DNA of 64,000 nt, taken from Symbiodinium natans. Taxonomy: Eukaryota; Sar; Dinophyceae; Suessiales; Symbiodiniaceae. Location of the stretch: positions 89,367 through 153,366 of the forward strand of contig CAJNDS010000386.1 of assembly GCA_905221605.1 (NCBI GenBank). The letters are read 5' to 3'. This document shows, piece by piece, positions 1 to 12,249 of the stretch. The position numbers and the translations under genes are program-made. Each line of letters starts with the position of its first letter. Within the stretch, counting starts at the first letter, position 1. The notes below the pieces were generated by a model that had not been told where the DNA came from, ran no database searches, and saw only the letters and a list, made by a program, of their open reading frames with translations.

Positions 1-1457
1 TTCTGCCTTCAGCTGGGACCACGACAGCTCAACACCCCCGAATCCGCGCAGAAGCCCATCCATGAGAATCTAAGAATCTAAGCCCATACCAGGGCCAGTA
101 AGTGTTGAAAAGTTGAAGAAACAGACATTCCAACGTCTTGGGTTCACGGCATGAGGGCATACGAACATGCAGAAAAAAACCCCGAAACCCCAAATGCTCC
201 CAAATGCTGAAAATCCTGAAAGCAAGATGCCGCTCGCGCGGGTGCAGCAGGCGCAGCGACCACCAAAGCAGCATTGCCGTTTGCAGGTGGTCTGAATCCC
301 TCCACCACCTAAGCTTTGGAGTCTTTTCAACAAAGCCTCGAGGCCCAGCAGGGCTTAGGGACGCATAGGTCTGGGTCCGAACAGAATTCTCAACTCCCGC
401 AACATCCGATTGTCGTGACTCTCGGCGAAAAAAGTTTCCTCTATACTGTCAACGGGGATTCCAACGACTTGTCTTGGGTTTGGACCTAGATTTGTATTGC
501 GGAAAGGATGCAATCACACATCCTATGGTCAAGACACGTCTAACTCGACAATCTCGATATGCTACAGTTCAGCCACGCACCCACACGCCACAAGCGAAAC
601 ACTCTTGCAGATCCAGAGACATAGCGGTTGTTCAGTCGGAAGATTCCTCTGCCTAAGGGCTGCGCAGCGTCATCGTCATGGTTCTTTTTTGCAAACATTT
701 GTCACTGACAACGCATGCTTTTGGGGGGGGGGGGGGGGGGGGCGGGTTCTTGGAGCCCTCACTGCGGCAGCTCCAGGGGAATGCAAAGCTCGGGCAAGAG
801 TCAGGCTCTCTCAGCCTGGTCCAGGAGGGGTGCACAGGAAGCAACCCACGACCATCAGAATCATCGCACGAAACGAGCATGCTGTCGCCATCAGCTGGCC
901 CAGAATATCCCACTATCGAAGCGGCCTGAACCTCCACCCTCAAGCAAAGCCGACTGCAGGCAAAGCGGCTTGGCTCCAGATTCAAGCCCGCAATCGTTCG
1001 CAAACCTTTTATGGAAAATCGACGAAATTCGGATTGCGGCTGTCTTTGGGGGCCCTATCATCACGTGCAATTGACACTCTGGGACGAACAAAGCAGAACG
1101 CCATTCTTATTTCCCCGAAAGCCCCGACCAATTACCAACGAATGCCTAGCGGGGAAAGCTTCCTTATCTGCCAAGGCTCCAGTGCACTCCATGGGCACGG
1201 CTCTTCGACTCTTCCGCGGGCTCTTCTTCTGGGAAAGCCTTCCAAGGAAGCCTTCCTCTGCCTTCCTCTGCTTCCTTCTTTTGGAGCTCGCAAAATGATC
1301 TCGGGATTCGCGCTTCAGAATCCGGGAGGTTCGGGAAGTTTGATCCAGAAAGGGATTCGCGGGCCATGCACACAAAATGTGTCGCTTGTTGCATGGCGGA
1401 CATGGTGCAAGGGTCACGGGTGCCGCTTCCCAGACGATCTGCTTCTGAGGCCTTGGC
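1..1457. other. No gene recognised; contains poly-G tract
   Basis: I see no conserved coding motif in this stretch on either strand. A run of about 20 G lies at 723-742. Because the GDI gene reads leftward from 1458, this is expected to be its third intron; the next GDI exon, with the GGES-type motif, was not found here and probably lies beyond the window. Confidence 0.5.
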
Positions 1458-1697
1458 CATAGTAGGGATTCCTGTCAAGGTGCAACACCTGACTCCAGGT
1501 TTCAGGGAGTGTGACATCTTGGCTCATCTCCGATGACCCGAGATGCCACGCACAAGCCAAGCAATCCGTCTGATGGACCCTTTCCTTCTGAAGACCGTGC
1601 GCTGAGGGACCACCCGACCACCCTCCCCAGTTTGGCCGCAAGCGCGCCTTTTTTCCGTGGACGGAGAGGAGGCCGCTCAGAATGCACTCCTTGAGGC
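1458..1697 (-). CDS. GDI: Rab GDP-dissociation inhibitor, exons 2 and 3
   Basis: Two short exons of Rab GDI, the cytosolic protein that extracts GDP-bound prenylated Rab GTPases from membranes and recycles them. Exon 2 (1697 to 1648, 50 nt) encodes (G)LKECILSGLLSVHGKK. Exon 3 (1488 to 1458, 31 nt) encodes VLHLDRNPYYG. Together they match the conserved N-terminal FAD-fold-like segment of GDI almost residue for residue. Exon 2 follows a CCGAG acceptor and ends at a GC donor (AAAAAG|GCGCGC). Exon 3 follows GTCAG and also appears to end at a GC donor (CTATG|GCCAAG). Exon 2 begins in phase 1, which matches the exon at 20674-20710. Downstream exons are outside the window. Identity is secure; whether this copy is a working gene cannot be told from three exons. 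Confidence 0.87.
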
Positions 1698-3976
1698 CTC
1701 GGAAAATGGGGATGGGGGTTTCTTGATGCTTCGCTTCTTGGAGCTTCAGAGCTGAGATGGGACGAGCAGGATGACTTCTCACAGGATCAGACCCTGGAGG
1801 ATGCAAAGCCCGCTGGCGCCCGTGTCCCACTTGTCCAACTCTTCAGCTGGCATTCGCAGTTCGAAAGCTGCCGGCTCCACATCTAGAAAACTCACAGCAT
1901 GCTTTCTTCACTGATAAAACTGATTCCTTTAACTCACAGGGGCCAAAGGGCCAAAGGAACAAGGGGCAAAGAGATTCCCTGCAGGTGCAACTGGGAGCAG
2001 TCTCAATAGCTTGTGCTGAAACGCTGCTCCGAGCCTTCGGGGAAAAGCTCTCACGATTTGCGGAGAGATGTTATGAGTTACGAGGGCTACCATTTGTCCG
2101 ATCGTGTTTCAAGAGCCAGATCGTTTAAAGGTCGTTTCAAGGCACGTCACCGTGGTGGCGTCCCATCTTCAAGGCCTACAACACCTCGCTCTTTTGCCCG
2201 TCTGCCGTATCCGCGAGTAGCGCTCGAGGATAAGACTCTGCGCAGCGGCCACCAGGGATCTGCAAAGCACGGAACTCGCACCGGTCACCGAATCCAGGTA
2301 CTAAAAACTGCACCTCTTTGCTCACTTGGGGGGTGCAACCAAGATTCATTTTCTTGAGGTCTCAATCGCATGAGGGTGTTACATGCTTTGCCTCCAGGAG
2401 ATCGTCCCCCCCCCCCCCCCCCCCCAGCCCGGGTCTTGAATACAGAAAGGTAACACAACGACGTGCCAGCCCTCTACTCACACCCCCCCACAACGATTCA
2501 CTGCGCAAATACCACAGAGACATCCCCCAAAACCAGCCTGTCGAGTTGATTCCGTGCTTCAAACCTCAGGAGATCGGAGATCGACAAGTGCACATCCTTC
2601 AATGATTCAACCCCTGCATCTTTAGTGACTCGAATAGGCCAGGGCTTGGTATGGGGCAGCTTTTCCGAAGCAGAACTTTGACATCATGTATACTCAGGCT
2701 GTTTCACAGCATTGCTGTCTGGCCGCAACTCCAGGAAAAAAAGCTTCTCTCCACTCTCTTCACGAGGTGCAGCCTGCCTGCTCTCCCCAGGGAGGGTCCC
2801 ACTCCAGGTACAGTTTTGTGCCTTCTCCTGCTGTCCCTGGGCTTGCAAGTACATCGAAGTTGAGAAGGCGGAATGGCTCCTCTTCTCCCCCCCTTTCTCG
2901 TTTGTGAACATTCTGAACAAGAGGAACAGAAGCCTGACAGGTGGCCGATGTACGTGAAATCGACCCAGAGAGTGAGATCCACTGCGTGGAAAGCTTGATT
3001 TCCTGTGTTTTTTTCCGAATCCCTGTCGGTTCGGGAGAAGTGGACAGTTCTTTAGCTGCATCGTGCGGAGTAGAATCTAGTAAACCTCCTCTGAAACATG
3101 TCTGTCGGCGCTGGGGCCAAAGCTGCATCCTGGCCGAAGAAGATAGGTAGCTGCCTCAGTCAAAAGGCTGACTCAAGGAACGCCCCCCTAAGGAATATAG
3201 AGGGACAAACCTTGAAACCGGAACACAAGTCGATCGACTCCTTCCATGATGTTCACTTCAAGCTCTTCCAGAGCCGTCAGTAAGTAGGGGCAGCCGAGGA
3301 CCGGACTGGGACGATCAATCCTTTGCAGGCTTTCGATGCCTCCAGATCACAGCACCACTGTAGTGAACTTCATGCTTTGCCCATCTTTGCCCAGTAGCAT
3401 TTCGACCTCAGTTTTCTTCCAGCGGTGCTGACTGCGACTACATCCCCAGTCTGTCCTTAGTCCCTGCGGAGTGGCGCCTCGGCGTGCGCAGTGCCCGCGA
3501 TTTCTTGTTGCATTTCTTGTATTCTGCTGCTACACGAAATCCGGATCCCGCAGCTAAAAATGGAATGACGTAGCGCAAAGGTGCGTTTACTGACAGGAAG
3601 CAGGAGTGGCAAGGTAAAAACTGAGGTTCGGATCATCTGTCCACAACTGCACTGGACCAGCGCCCAGCCTCACAGATCCTCACAGTAACACAAAACTTGA
3701 GATCGGGGCCACGAAAGCTAGAAACGCGGCTGACAAGCAAGCTTTTTTCGAGTCAGGCAGGAGAAGTGCGGGCGCAGCAGCGCAGCCGAGCAGGACGGGA
3801 CTGCCGAATCGGTGTAAGCAAAACGAAACATGATGGGACACGCAGCGGTCAAGAGCTGTCGGAAGCTGCGGATTCGAATGCTCATCCCGGGGCCTTACAG
3901 CTCGACAACAGGGCCTGACCAAGACGGAGGGGGAAGCCTGAAAAGGGGGGGGGGGTGGGGGGCCCCCCCCTCCCCA

Positions 3977-4036
3977 GAAATCAATTAAGGCGACCCTGAA
4001 GGAGGGGGGGGGGGGGACACCTTAAGATTGATTTTG
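3977..4036. repeat. Short inverted repeat between G/C homopolymers
   Basis: AAATCAATTAAGGCG near 3979 is answered by the inverted form CACCTTAAGATTGATTT ending near 4034. The arms match over about 15 bp with a two-base gap. Poly-G/poly-C tracts lie on both sides (3940-3970, 4003-4016). The arrangement could form a cruciform. Confidence 0.6.
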
Positions 4037-4048
4037 TCAATCCTACGC

Positions 4049-4081
4049 GGGGGGGGGGGGGGGGGGGCCCCCCCCCCCCCC
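4049..4081. repeat. G19-C14 perfect homopolymer palindrome
   Basis: Nineteen G followed directly by fourteen C, a self-complementary block that can fold as a pure G:C hairpin. Assembly errors are common in such sequence, so exact lengths are uncertain. Confidence 0.75.
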
Positions 4082-7000
4082 TCCACAGCCCGTTATCTCT
4101 TTGATTTTCAGACCACTTAAGGGTCGGAGTCGCTTCTTGACCCAGCTGAACACTAGAGAGAATTCTTGTAAACGACAACTCTCGCGAGCTCCAACGAGCT
4201 AGCTTTCGTGACAACACACAGCCCACACTGGGCCTACTGATATGTTTTTTCTTGCTTTTTTGCAGTCAATCGTCACTTGCATACCCCTGAGCCTGGTACT
4301 TGAGCCAATCCCGGAATCCCTGCTTGCCATTTGCCTGGTCTGCTCTTGGGGACGTTCAAGTACGGCAGCGCTGCCAAATCAGAGCACCGGTCTCCGCATG
4401 GGATGTTCCTGCAAACCACCACGCCAGAAGGAGGGGAAATTGGGCGGGGAGGGGCAGAATACATGCGCAGGCACACATGTCTGACATGTAGTCTCGACCA
4501 GCACCGGTCTCTGCAACCTTCAAACTTGCAACGACTTGCAACCCCGGAGCTTGGAGCGACCGCATGGCTTAGCCTTAGGGCCTAGCTCAGAGGCTTGAAT
4601 CGGAAACCAGAATGGCAGAGTCGAAAGCAGAAACGGATAAATCGGAAACGAGGAGATGGCTCATTCGGAAACTGGGACTGATTTTTGATTCGTAAGTGTT
4701 CTGATTCGCAGGCTGGCTTTGATCTAGCTGCGAACCCTACTTCGACCCTCTCTTCAGGGGCCTTAACTTGGCAGGGTGCGGTTCTGAGAAGAGTCTGGTC
4801 CTCCAGATAAACCAGCGCTTCTGCGCTGGCTCCAACGAGGTCACCAACACGATCCCTTGCCGAGCCCGTCGGAACCACTGTAGAACCGAACAGCCCCTGA
4901 CTGTCCTTCGCATCGCATCTTGCAGCAGCACTCCGCTCTCGTTCGGGGCAAAAGACACGTCAACCACCTGGGAAGAAGGAAGAAGTCGGGAACACATCTG
5001 GGAGCTAACATCACCTTTCGGGACCAAGGCAGACCACTGATCATGTTAATGCTGGAATATGCTGGAAGTTTGGGCCTTCAAACCCTGCAACCGATCCCAA
5101 AACCTGAACCGCGGTTGCGCATCCGAGCCGCGACATCGAAACGGTGAAGCACCGAAAGGGCCGCCTCTCAGGGGCTGAGAACTAGCAAACGGATCCCCTT
5201 CGTTGAAGAGACTTCATTAAAAAGTTCATTCAGAGTTCACATGAGTCCACCCTTGCCTCCAGCTTTGCAGAGTTGTCCCCTCGGCCAACGCCAGGCCTGA
5301 ATCATTGAAGGCCCCAGCGCATGTTTCTACGTTTCATTTGCACTCCGGCTATAGCACCTGTCGCGACGGAGCCACTTCGCAAGAAAGGACATGCGTGAAG
5401 GCCACCATGTTGGAAGAAGGCTTCCCGGCTCAAGCGACACTCTATAGAACAACACCCTCGGTGCGGTCCGGGTACACCAGGTGTCTCGTGAGACAGTTGC
5501 TGGCTTGAGCGATGTGGTAGCCTGATCCAGAAGATCGCTTCAGGGCAAAAGAGGGTTTGGGAACTAAACCCCAAACCCCAAGATAAGGGGTCTATGTTCG
5601 AAGCTGCCACGAATATGGGCAGCACGAACTTTCGAACCTCCCATAACCCTCCCCCCGAGCCTAATGTGGCCCGACGGCAGCCAGGAATGAACTGCCGCCG
5701 CTGGTCTTGGAAGGCAAAGGGCGAGCGAATGCCTCGGGCTCAGGTGTTTGTCTTTGTGCTTGTTTTATGCTTGTATGCTTGTAGCGTAAGGTAAAGGGGG
5801 GGGGTGGGGGGGAGGGGGGCTAAAGTGCTAAAGGGAGATAGAGAATATATAAGGTTGGAAGGTCGCACCTCGTCGCGGGCACCGCTTTGATACACCAAGA
5901 GCTTCTGCATGTTGAGACTGCTGTATGATGGGCACTTCTCTAGATGGTGGATCATAGCAGGTGTGCGTGGGACGCATGGGACTTCGGAGAAAGGCTTTGG
6001 GGCCTTGGGGCTCATGAAATCTGTCGCTGTGGGCAGTCCAAGTAACTGAAAGAGGATCTTGTCAGGCCGGGTTCCAAAACCAGCTCCATAAACTCTGAGA
6101 CTTTCTCCTAGCAAGAATGGGATGCACCAGCCACCTCCATGCACAGGTGAAAGTTTGCAGACTCCTTGAAGCACCGTGCAACCCCGTCGCGGTACCTCGG
6201 GTGAGAGCAAGGCTCAAGCAAGGTACCGGGGGGGGGGGGGGGGGGGCTGAGTTGCTGCTGGTACACTGGGTTGGGTGAACGCCATATTGGAAGCGAAGAC
6301 TTCCACAGTTCCCTCAAATCCGGCCGGGGTGCGATTCTGCGTTGTCCATCTCTGCCTTGGCGATGAGGCTGCAAACGGGGATGCCTCAGCACCGGATCAT
6401 GCGGTCCTCTGGGATATGCTTAATCTGTCCTAATCTGTCCTGACCCCCAACCAACTTCGATTGAACCCGCACTCTCATATTGGCCACCATCGAAGGAATC
6501 GTCGTTCTGTGAGCTTGCACAAGGAGCGATAGTACATCCAAAACGCCGCCAGCTACATCCAACATCCCCCCTCCAAAAACCCAAACTCTTCCTTAGATAC
6601 CTGTGCAGCCATCATGCAGAACTGAAGCCAGGAGAGGTACCGATCAAGCGGATCGCGTCTGGGCTGCAAGGGCCACTTGAAAGGCACTGAAGTTTCAGAG
6701 CTTGGGTTCTCTGACATTTCGCGAGAGCGATAGAGTTCTCAGGGTTAGCGTGCATTTAGGGCTGCTGTTGCACGCTGTTGTTGCGTCCTTGGGGTTCTTG
6801 GGGATTTTTCAGGTTGGCCTGTCCGGGGCCTCGTGGCAAGCCCTTGATACCACATCGAACCTTCACCCTGAGAGCATTGAGTACGCTACCAGCCAGGATG
6901 CACCATCAGCACGTGCAGGTAGGAGCTCCAAAATCCGCTGTAGGGGCCTGGACAGAGCAGGCACAGTCTCGCCATATCCTCTGACCAGACTAACAACAAA

Positions 7001-9839
7001 ACTCTCCTCTGGTTTTGTTTTTAACCACGCGGGCCCAGGTGAGAACCCAAGCGGACTGCCAGCCCAACTGATACTGTACTCTGAGTCTACTTGTGCTCTG
7101 AATGTACTTGTACTCTGAGTCTTGTGCTGCCCTTGCACTCTATGCAGGCCAAGTGTCTTGTCATGGCATGGAGCCACCTTGCCATCCTCGCAGAGCGGTT
7201 TTCCTCGGAAGGCTCCTTCAGAGGGATCAAAGTGATGCCCTTCGGGACGAGGCCTCCGTTCCACTTCCCTTGAAGCCCTGCAAAGCCCTGCAAAGCCCTG
7301 CAAAGCCTCAAGGCCCAGACAAACAATTTGGGGGAAGCTTCCAACAAGTAGGGCTAAGTAGGGCTAAGTAGGGTCACCCTTTCTCATGCCCCAGAAAGTC
7401 CAACTTGGGAGCTTGGGATGTCGCCCTGGTCGGCTCACCAAACGCACGGGGCACCTCCTGCTCAAAGCCATCATCCCAGTCGCTGAAGCTGGGTTCCACC
7501 GAAATGAAGCCTAAGCCAATGCGCTGCATCTGTTGGACTTAAACTGTTGCACCTGGCTCGAAAAGCAGCTCCCAGAACTCTGGCAAACTCTCGCACACTC
7601 TGGCACAGTCCACACGTGTTGCTTGACATTCTGGCCCCCTTCTTTTGGCAGAAACCCAGAAACCCAAAATGGCCCCAGAAAATCCAAGGTGCCCAAGCCG
7701 CGGTCGAACAAGCTCCTGACCTCGAAGGCCGAGGATCCTAAAAATCCTAAACCAGCGATTGCGAACTCCTTTGTTGAAAAGCCGCTCTCCCGCTGAGCCC
7801 TCCGAAGCCCACGAAACTCGAAACTCGCAAACGTTCAGCGAAACCCAGGCCAAACCTGGAGAAGTCATTGGAAGTGAATCAACCCTCATCCCACCTGCGC
7901 TGCATCAAGCTGGTGGTCGGATGCAAAGGGCCACCCTCGGCGCTTTCAAGAAAACTTGCCTAGTGCCCTGGCCCACGTGCCCACGCCTGATAAAAAGCCC
8001 TCAGCATCTTCGCTTGCAAGTGTCCTGCGGCATCGCGGAAGTGAGCCAAAGAGTCCAGCCGGCAATTGTCCACCTGGGCGCGTTTTCACCGTGTCAGCTG
8101 GCAGCCACAGCCATGCCATTGAGTATTGAGGCTCACGGAGGCTCATGGAGGCTCATTAAGGCATATATCTACTGAACTTCGTTGAGGAGCCCACATGGAG
8201 GAGCTGTCACAACATGCCATGACCTACCCCACCAGCCTTGAGACCCTAAGGCCGGGATGCAGGTGCTTGGCTATTGGCTCTAGGCTTCCGGGCCTCTTCC
8301 TGCAGTGACGGGCTCTACTGAGGATCCTCCGAAGCTCATCTCACAAGGCTGGCTTTGGCTTTTGCTGTTGGCATCTAAGCCATCTAGGCAACCGAATCAA
8401 CCTCGGACCGAGGCCCATGGCCTGAAGGCCTCTGTCAAAAACCCACCGAGCCGTTCACCCTTGTGTGTGTATACATAACGGCTATGTGTATATATATATA
8501 TAATACATGTGAAGAAAGCATGGGTAGCAGCCCCAATCAAGCCCTTGGCTTGCAGCGCTTCCCCCGACGTTTGACACTTGATGGTGGTTGCACCATGTCG
8601 CACCGACATTGTCCACATGGTACTACCATGAAGAGCTCGGATTGTTTTCAAGTCGAGTGCAGCAAGGAATACACTCGGATAGCAAGCGAGACATACAGTC
8701 TGTGCACATGAGCTCTTCGAGACACGTACCGCGACACACCTGCCTTCTAGATTGCACTGCAGCCATCCCACGTTGCCGCCGCCGCCTCTGCGGCCCACGT
8801 CGATCCACTGCGCAGCGAGGTCGCAAAGGCTGGTGCCCCCGGCCCTGAGGAGGTTCAGGGGCTGGGCCTTGAGTTTGGGGTGGTTTCGGGGTTTCCCCCA
8901 CTCGCGTGATTCCCTTTTGCCAGATCGGGCCTCCATGCACAATCTCCCACATACTCACAGCTCCACACTGCATGCACAAAGTGAAGGACACCTTGCCATG
9001 GTATGTCGCCTCATAGGGTGCAGGAGCACCACCGGCCGTGCGGATTGTGCTCCGAAAGTGCAGCGTCCAAGAAAGTCCCCTGGGGAAGGAGTACGCTGCC
9101 AACGCCTGGGAGGCGCAGGACTCAGAACGATTCAGAAGATATCTTCGGAAAAACGCAGAGCGACGTCCATTTTCAAATCTTTTAGGACCCTGTAAGACCC
9201 TGAGGCCCCCGGCACACGCGTCGGCAGCGGGGACATCACATACCAGCGACTTGAAGGCGTGACGGCCTTGAGGGGGGGTTCCGCTTGACGAATTTTTCTT
9301 GGCCCGAAACGGATGGGACAGATCTGCCCGTTGAACGGTTCCGGAGAATCTTACCTTCGAAAGGTACACAGCACGAAGACCATAACCTTTTCGAACATCC
9401 CGACCCTGTTTTTAGAACCCAACAGCAAGGCTTTTAACTTTAAAGTTGCAGTCCAGAGTTTCAGGTCCGATGGAGCAGTCAAAGGAAGACAATGTTTGGG
9501 TTACGGGAGGTTCGGGATGGCAAGAGGTTTGTTGCAATTCCGACTCTTTCCGACAAGAACAACATCATCCGACAGGAATAAGGGCTCAAGCTTTAGCATG
9601 CTGCAAATGTTTCGGGCCGGGCCTTAGTCACTTAGTCTTTTCCCGCAAAAAACACATGGGAAGAGTTCCCTTCGGGGCAGAAACGCATGGCCCATGTCTG
9701 CAAAATTGTCGGAATCCCTGACAAACCAATGACCAATGAATAGAGTTTGTAAAGCCCATTGCAAACCCGCCGACGGAACCCGCCAACATCGAAACCTTGC
9801 ACGGCATTCCGGTTGTCCCGCAGAGCGTTCCCTGGCCTG

Positions 9840-10350
9840 CCTACGGAAGCCAGTTTCTGGTACAGTCGCGTCCCAAACCTGCTTATGACTGCGACATTCG
9901 GGTACCGTCGCGCGCTTGAGCCTTCCAAGCCTGCATTATATGAATGCCACACACCCTCCGGCACTGGTTTGAATGCCGCGGTACTGCGTATTGGGCTGAG
10001 TGCTGTCTTGAACGCGTCGTGTCGCATGATGCGGGCACGTGCGGGCCACTTTGTCCTTAAAATCTGAAAGCCGATCTTGTCGGTTGAGGAGATCAGTGCA
10101 GCCCGACAACGTGCAAGCACCCTAGCGCTGACACTGCCTAAAGGCGCCTTTGAAGCTGGCACGTGCAACTCGAATCACAGTGCCACCTACCGAGTGCAAG
10201 CAGTCCCTGGCCTGCTAACTAAGGCCTGCATATTCAGCATTGAGGCAATTTTTCGGTACTGCCCTGCTTATTGAGGTCACATTTCGGTACAATTGCCCGC
10301 CTGAGCCTCCCTGGCCAGCTTACTCAAGCAACATTCCGGTACAATTGCCT
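9840..10350. repeat. Decayed minisatellite with CGGTAC-type core
   Basis: The words TTCGGTAC, ATTCCGGTACAATTGCC, GGCCTGC and GAATGC recur at irregular spacing. It runs directly into the well-preserved 48-bp tandem array that follows. No coding sense on either strand. Confidence 0.45.
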
Positions 10351-10351
10351 G

Positions 10352-10495
10352 CCTCTTGTCCTGAATGCTAGAAAACCTAGAATCGCGTCACGTGATGCAC
10401 CTCTTGTCCTGAATGCTAGAAAACCTAGAATCGCGTCACGTGATGCACCTCTTGTCCTGAATGCTAGAAAACCTAAAATCGCGTCACGTGATGCA
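10352..10495. repeat. 48-bp tandem repeat, three copies
   Basis: Three units start at 10352, 10400 and 10448 with CCTCTTGTCCTGAATGCTAG and end with GCGTCACGTGATGCA. Copies differ at very few positions. The period is a multiple of three so it stays open, but the product has no protein-like feature. The repeats are directly adjacent without spacers, so this is a minisatellite and not a CRISPR array. Confidence 0.9.
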
Positions 10496-12249
10496 CACGC
10501 CCTTTTGTCCTGAACATCTCACAACCCCACTTGTCGGCTGGGGAAAAAGGAGAGCAAAAGCAAGCAGAAGGCGAGATATGACGCTTCTTTCGCAGGTGCT
10601 TCGTCAGAATGTACGCCAGGTGACATACATCTGCTCAGTGCCGAAGTAGATGTCCGTGTGGTAGCCTCACAACGGGAATGGTGTTGCGGAAAGCCGGGGT
10701 TGAGACAGAACTCCTACAGTGTGCAGAAAGTTGCTCAAGTCACACATGTATTCCATCTGCTGCCCCTCTGCAGAGCCGATGTAGCTGAGCTGAGCAGCCG
10801 GGTGGCCACATATCTCGCCCGGAGCACTGAGCACTTCAAACATTGCTGCGAGGTACCTGCTCCACTCAACAAACTCAGATCTTTCCGCGCCCACGCTTCC
10901 TTGCTAGAGCCCCCACGCGCACCCCACCCCAGCATCTTTTCTTGTTGAGCTTCAGACTGCTTCACATAATACACCCGTTTGCCCATGTGTAGCCCTTTCG
11001 ACAAGTGCTTTTGTCAACACAAAAACCTGCAACTGTGCCGAACTTCAGGCTTTGCCCATGCACATTACCTAGCCTTGCATGACGACATTCACCGCCGAGC
11101 CAGAGGTCTGTCTCAGGAGTTCAGGAAATTAATTAACACGCTTCAGCAAAACGTACACGAGAGCACGTGAAAGTTAGGCTGAGAAACAATGTCCCAACTG
11201 GCACTTTTCCTAGTACAAATGGACCTCGGCAGGCCTCGAATGCTGCAACTCGTGAACTCCCAACACACGAAACCCTTTCGCCAACATGTGCAGCTGACAT
11301 CAACTATATCAACTGACCATGTATTCGCCCCGAAGCACCTTCGATGCACCAGGTACGCATAGTTCGCAATGGGAGAGCACTTAATCCGAGCAAAGTTGCC
11401 TGGACCCTGCTCCTCAGCAGACGGTGAATTCTCTAGGCGACTCAGACAACAGGACAAGCCGCAGAATTCGCATGGGAAAGAGATAGGCCAGAGTTCTTGG
11501 GCCCTGCAAGGGGACAACCATTCTGAAGGGTCTTGTGCACGGATCCCCTGGCGACTCTAGGGGCCCAGAGTTTGGGCCTCCCACCGAAGCTAAAGGCCCC
11601 TCTCCTTGAGTCCTCCCCAAGCCCCCCAAGGTCGTCAACATGTGCTTCTGGCTCTTGCGAAGGGGTTAGTAGCCTTAAGGGCTCTAAGGCTTAGGCCGGT
11701 ACGAGTAGGGCAGTCTGGGTGTGGAGAGGGGGCTTTGGTTCTGCGCCGCTGTGTGAGGGGACACTTCAAAGCTCTCCATAGCCCGGTACCCCTGGGACCC
11801 TCAACTTTTGAGCTGCAACTCCGCAACTTTAAGGGACTCGAGGAAGTTTCGACGAAGTTTCGTAGCTTCTTTGGGGGCAGCCTGTGGATTGTTCGGTGGT
11901 TCCAGGTTCGGGCTGGAGATTGTTCAGGATGAGTTCGGGGCCGAGGGGATTTGGAGGCCAGCGAGGCTAAAGGCGGCTAAGGAATTGCGGTGAGCAACAC
12001 TAGCCTCGAAAACAGAAACCCTCTCAGAGCACTTCCTGTCTTCTTCGTGCCACAACATGCGGGCAGGTGAAACATCGCTGGCACCAACTTCCCAACCACA
12101 CCGAAATCATGGACTCCACGTGACTCCACCTACGAACCACCCCTGAGGCTCTCCAAATATCCGTGAAGGACATCGGGCAGAATGATAGAACGATACTGTG
12201 CAAATCCGACTAGAAACCCCACCCAAAAGAAACCCAAGCCTAACAGTTT

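Larger units (their letters stand above)
1698..12249. other. Long gene-poor stretch, probably GDI intron 1 in part
   Basis: About 10.5 kb with no recognisable protein family on either strand. Open frames here are short or follow repeats. It holds C20 at 2406-2425, G20 at 6227-6246, a short TA tract near 8480-8500, GGAAAC-type repeats near 4590-4700 and minisatellites near 9.8-10.5 kb. The longest open frame, 9369-8623 on minus (248 codons), has no family resemblance I can name and is not called as a gene. Confidence 0.45.

Noticed and set aside
8397-9369. Minus ORFs of 181 and 248 codons
   Set aside because: No recognisable family, overlapping frames, low confidence; left as unassigned.
9632-10168. 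178-codon minus ORF
   Set aside because: Lies over the decayed minisatellite; no protein motif and no splice context.
10352-10495. CRISPR array
   Set aside because: Units are contiguous with no spacers, only three copies, no cas genes, eukaryotic context.
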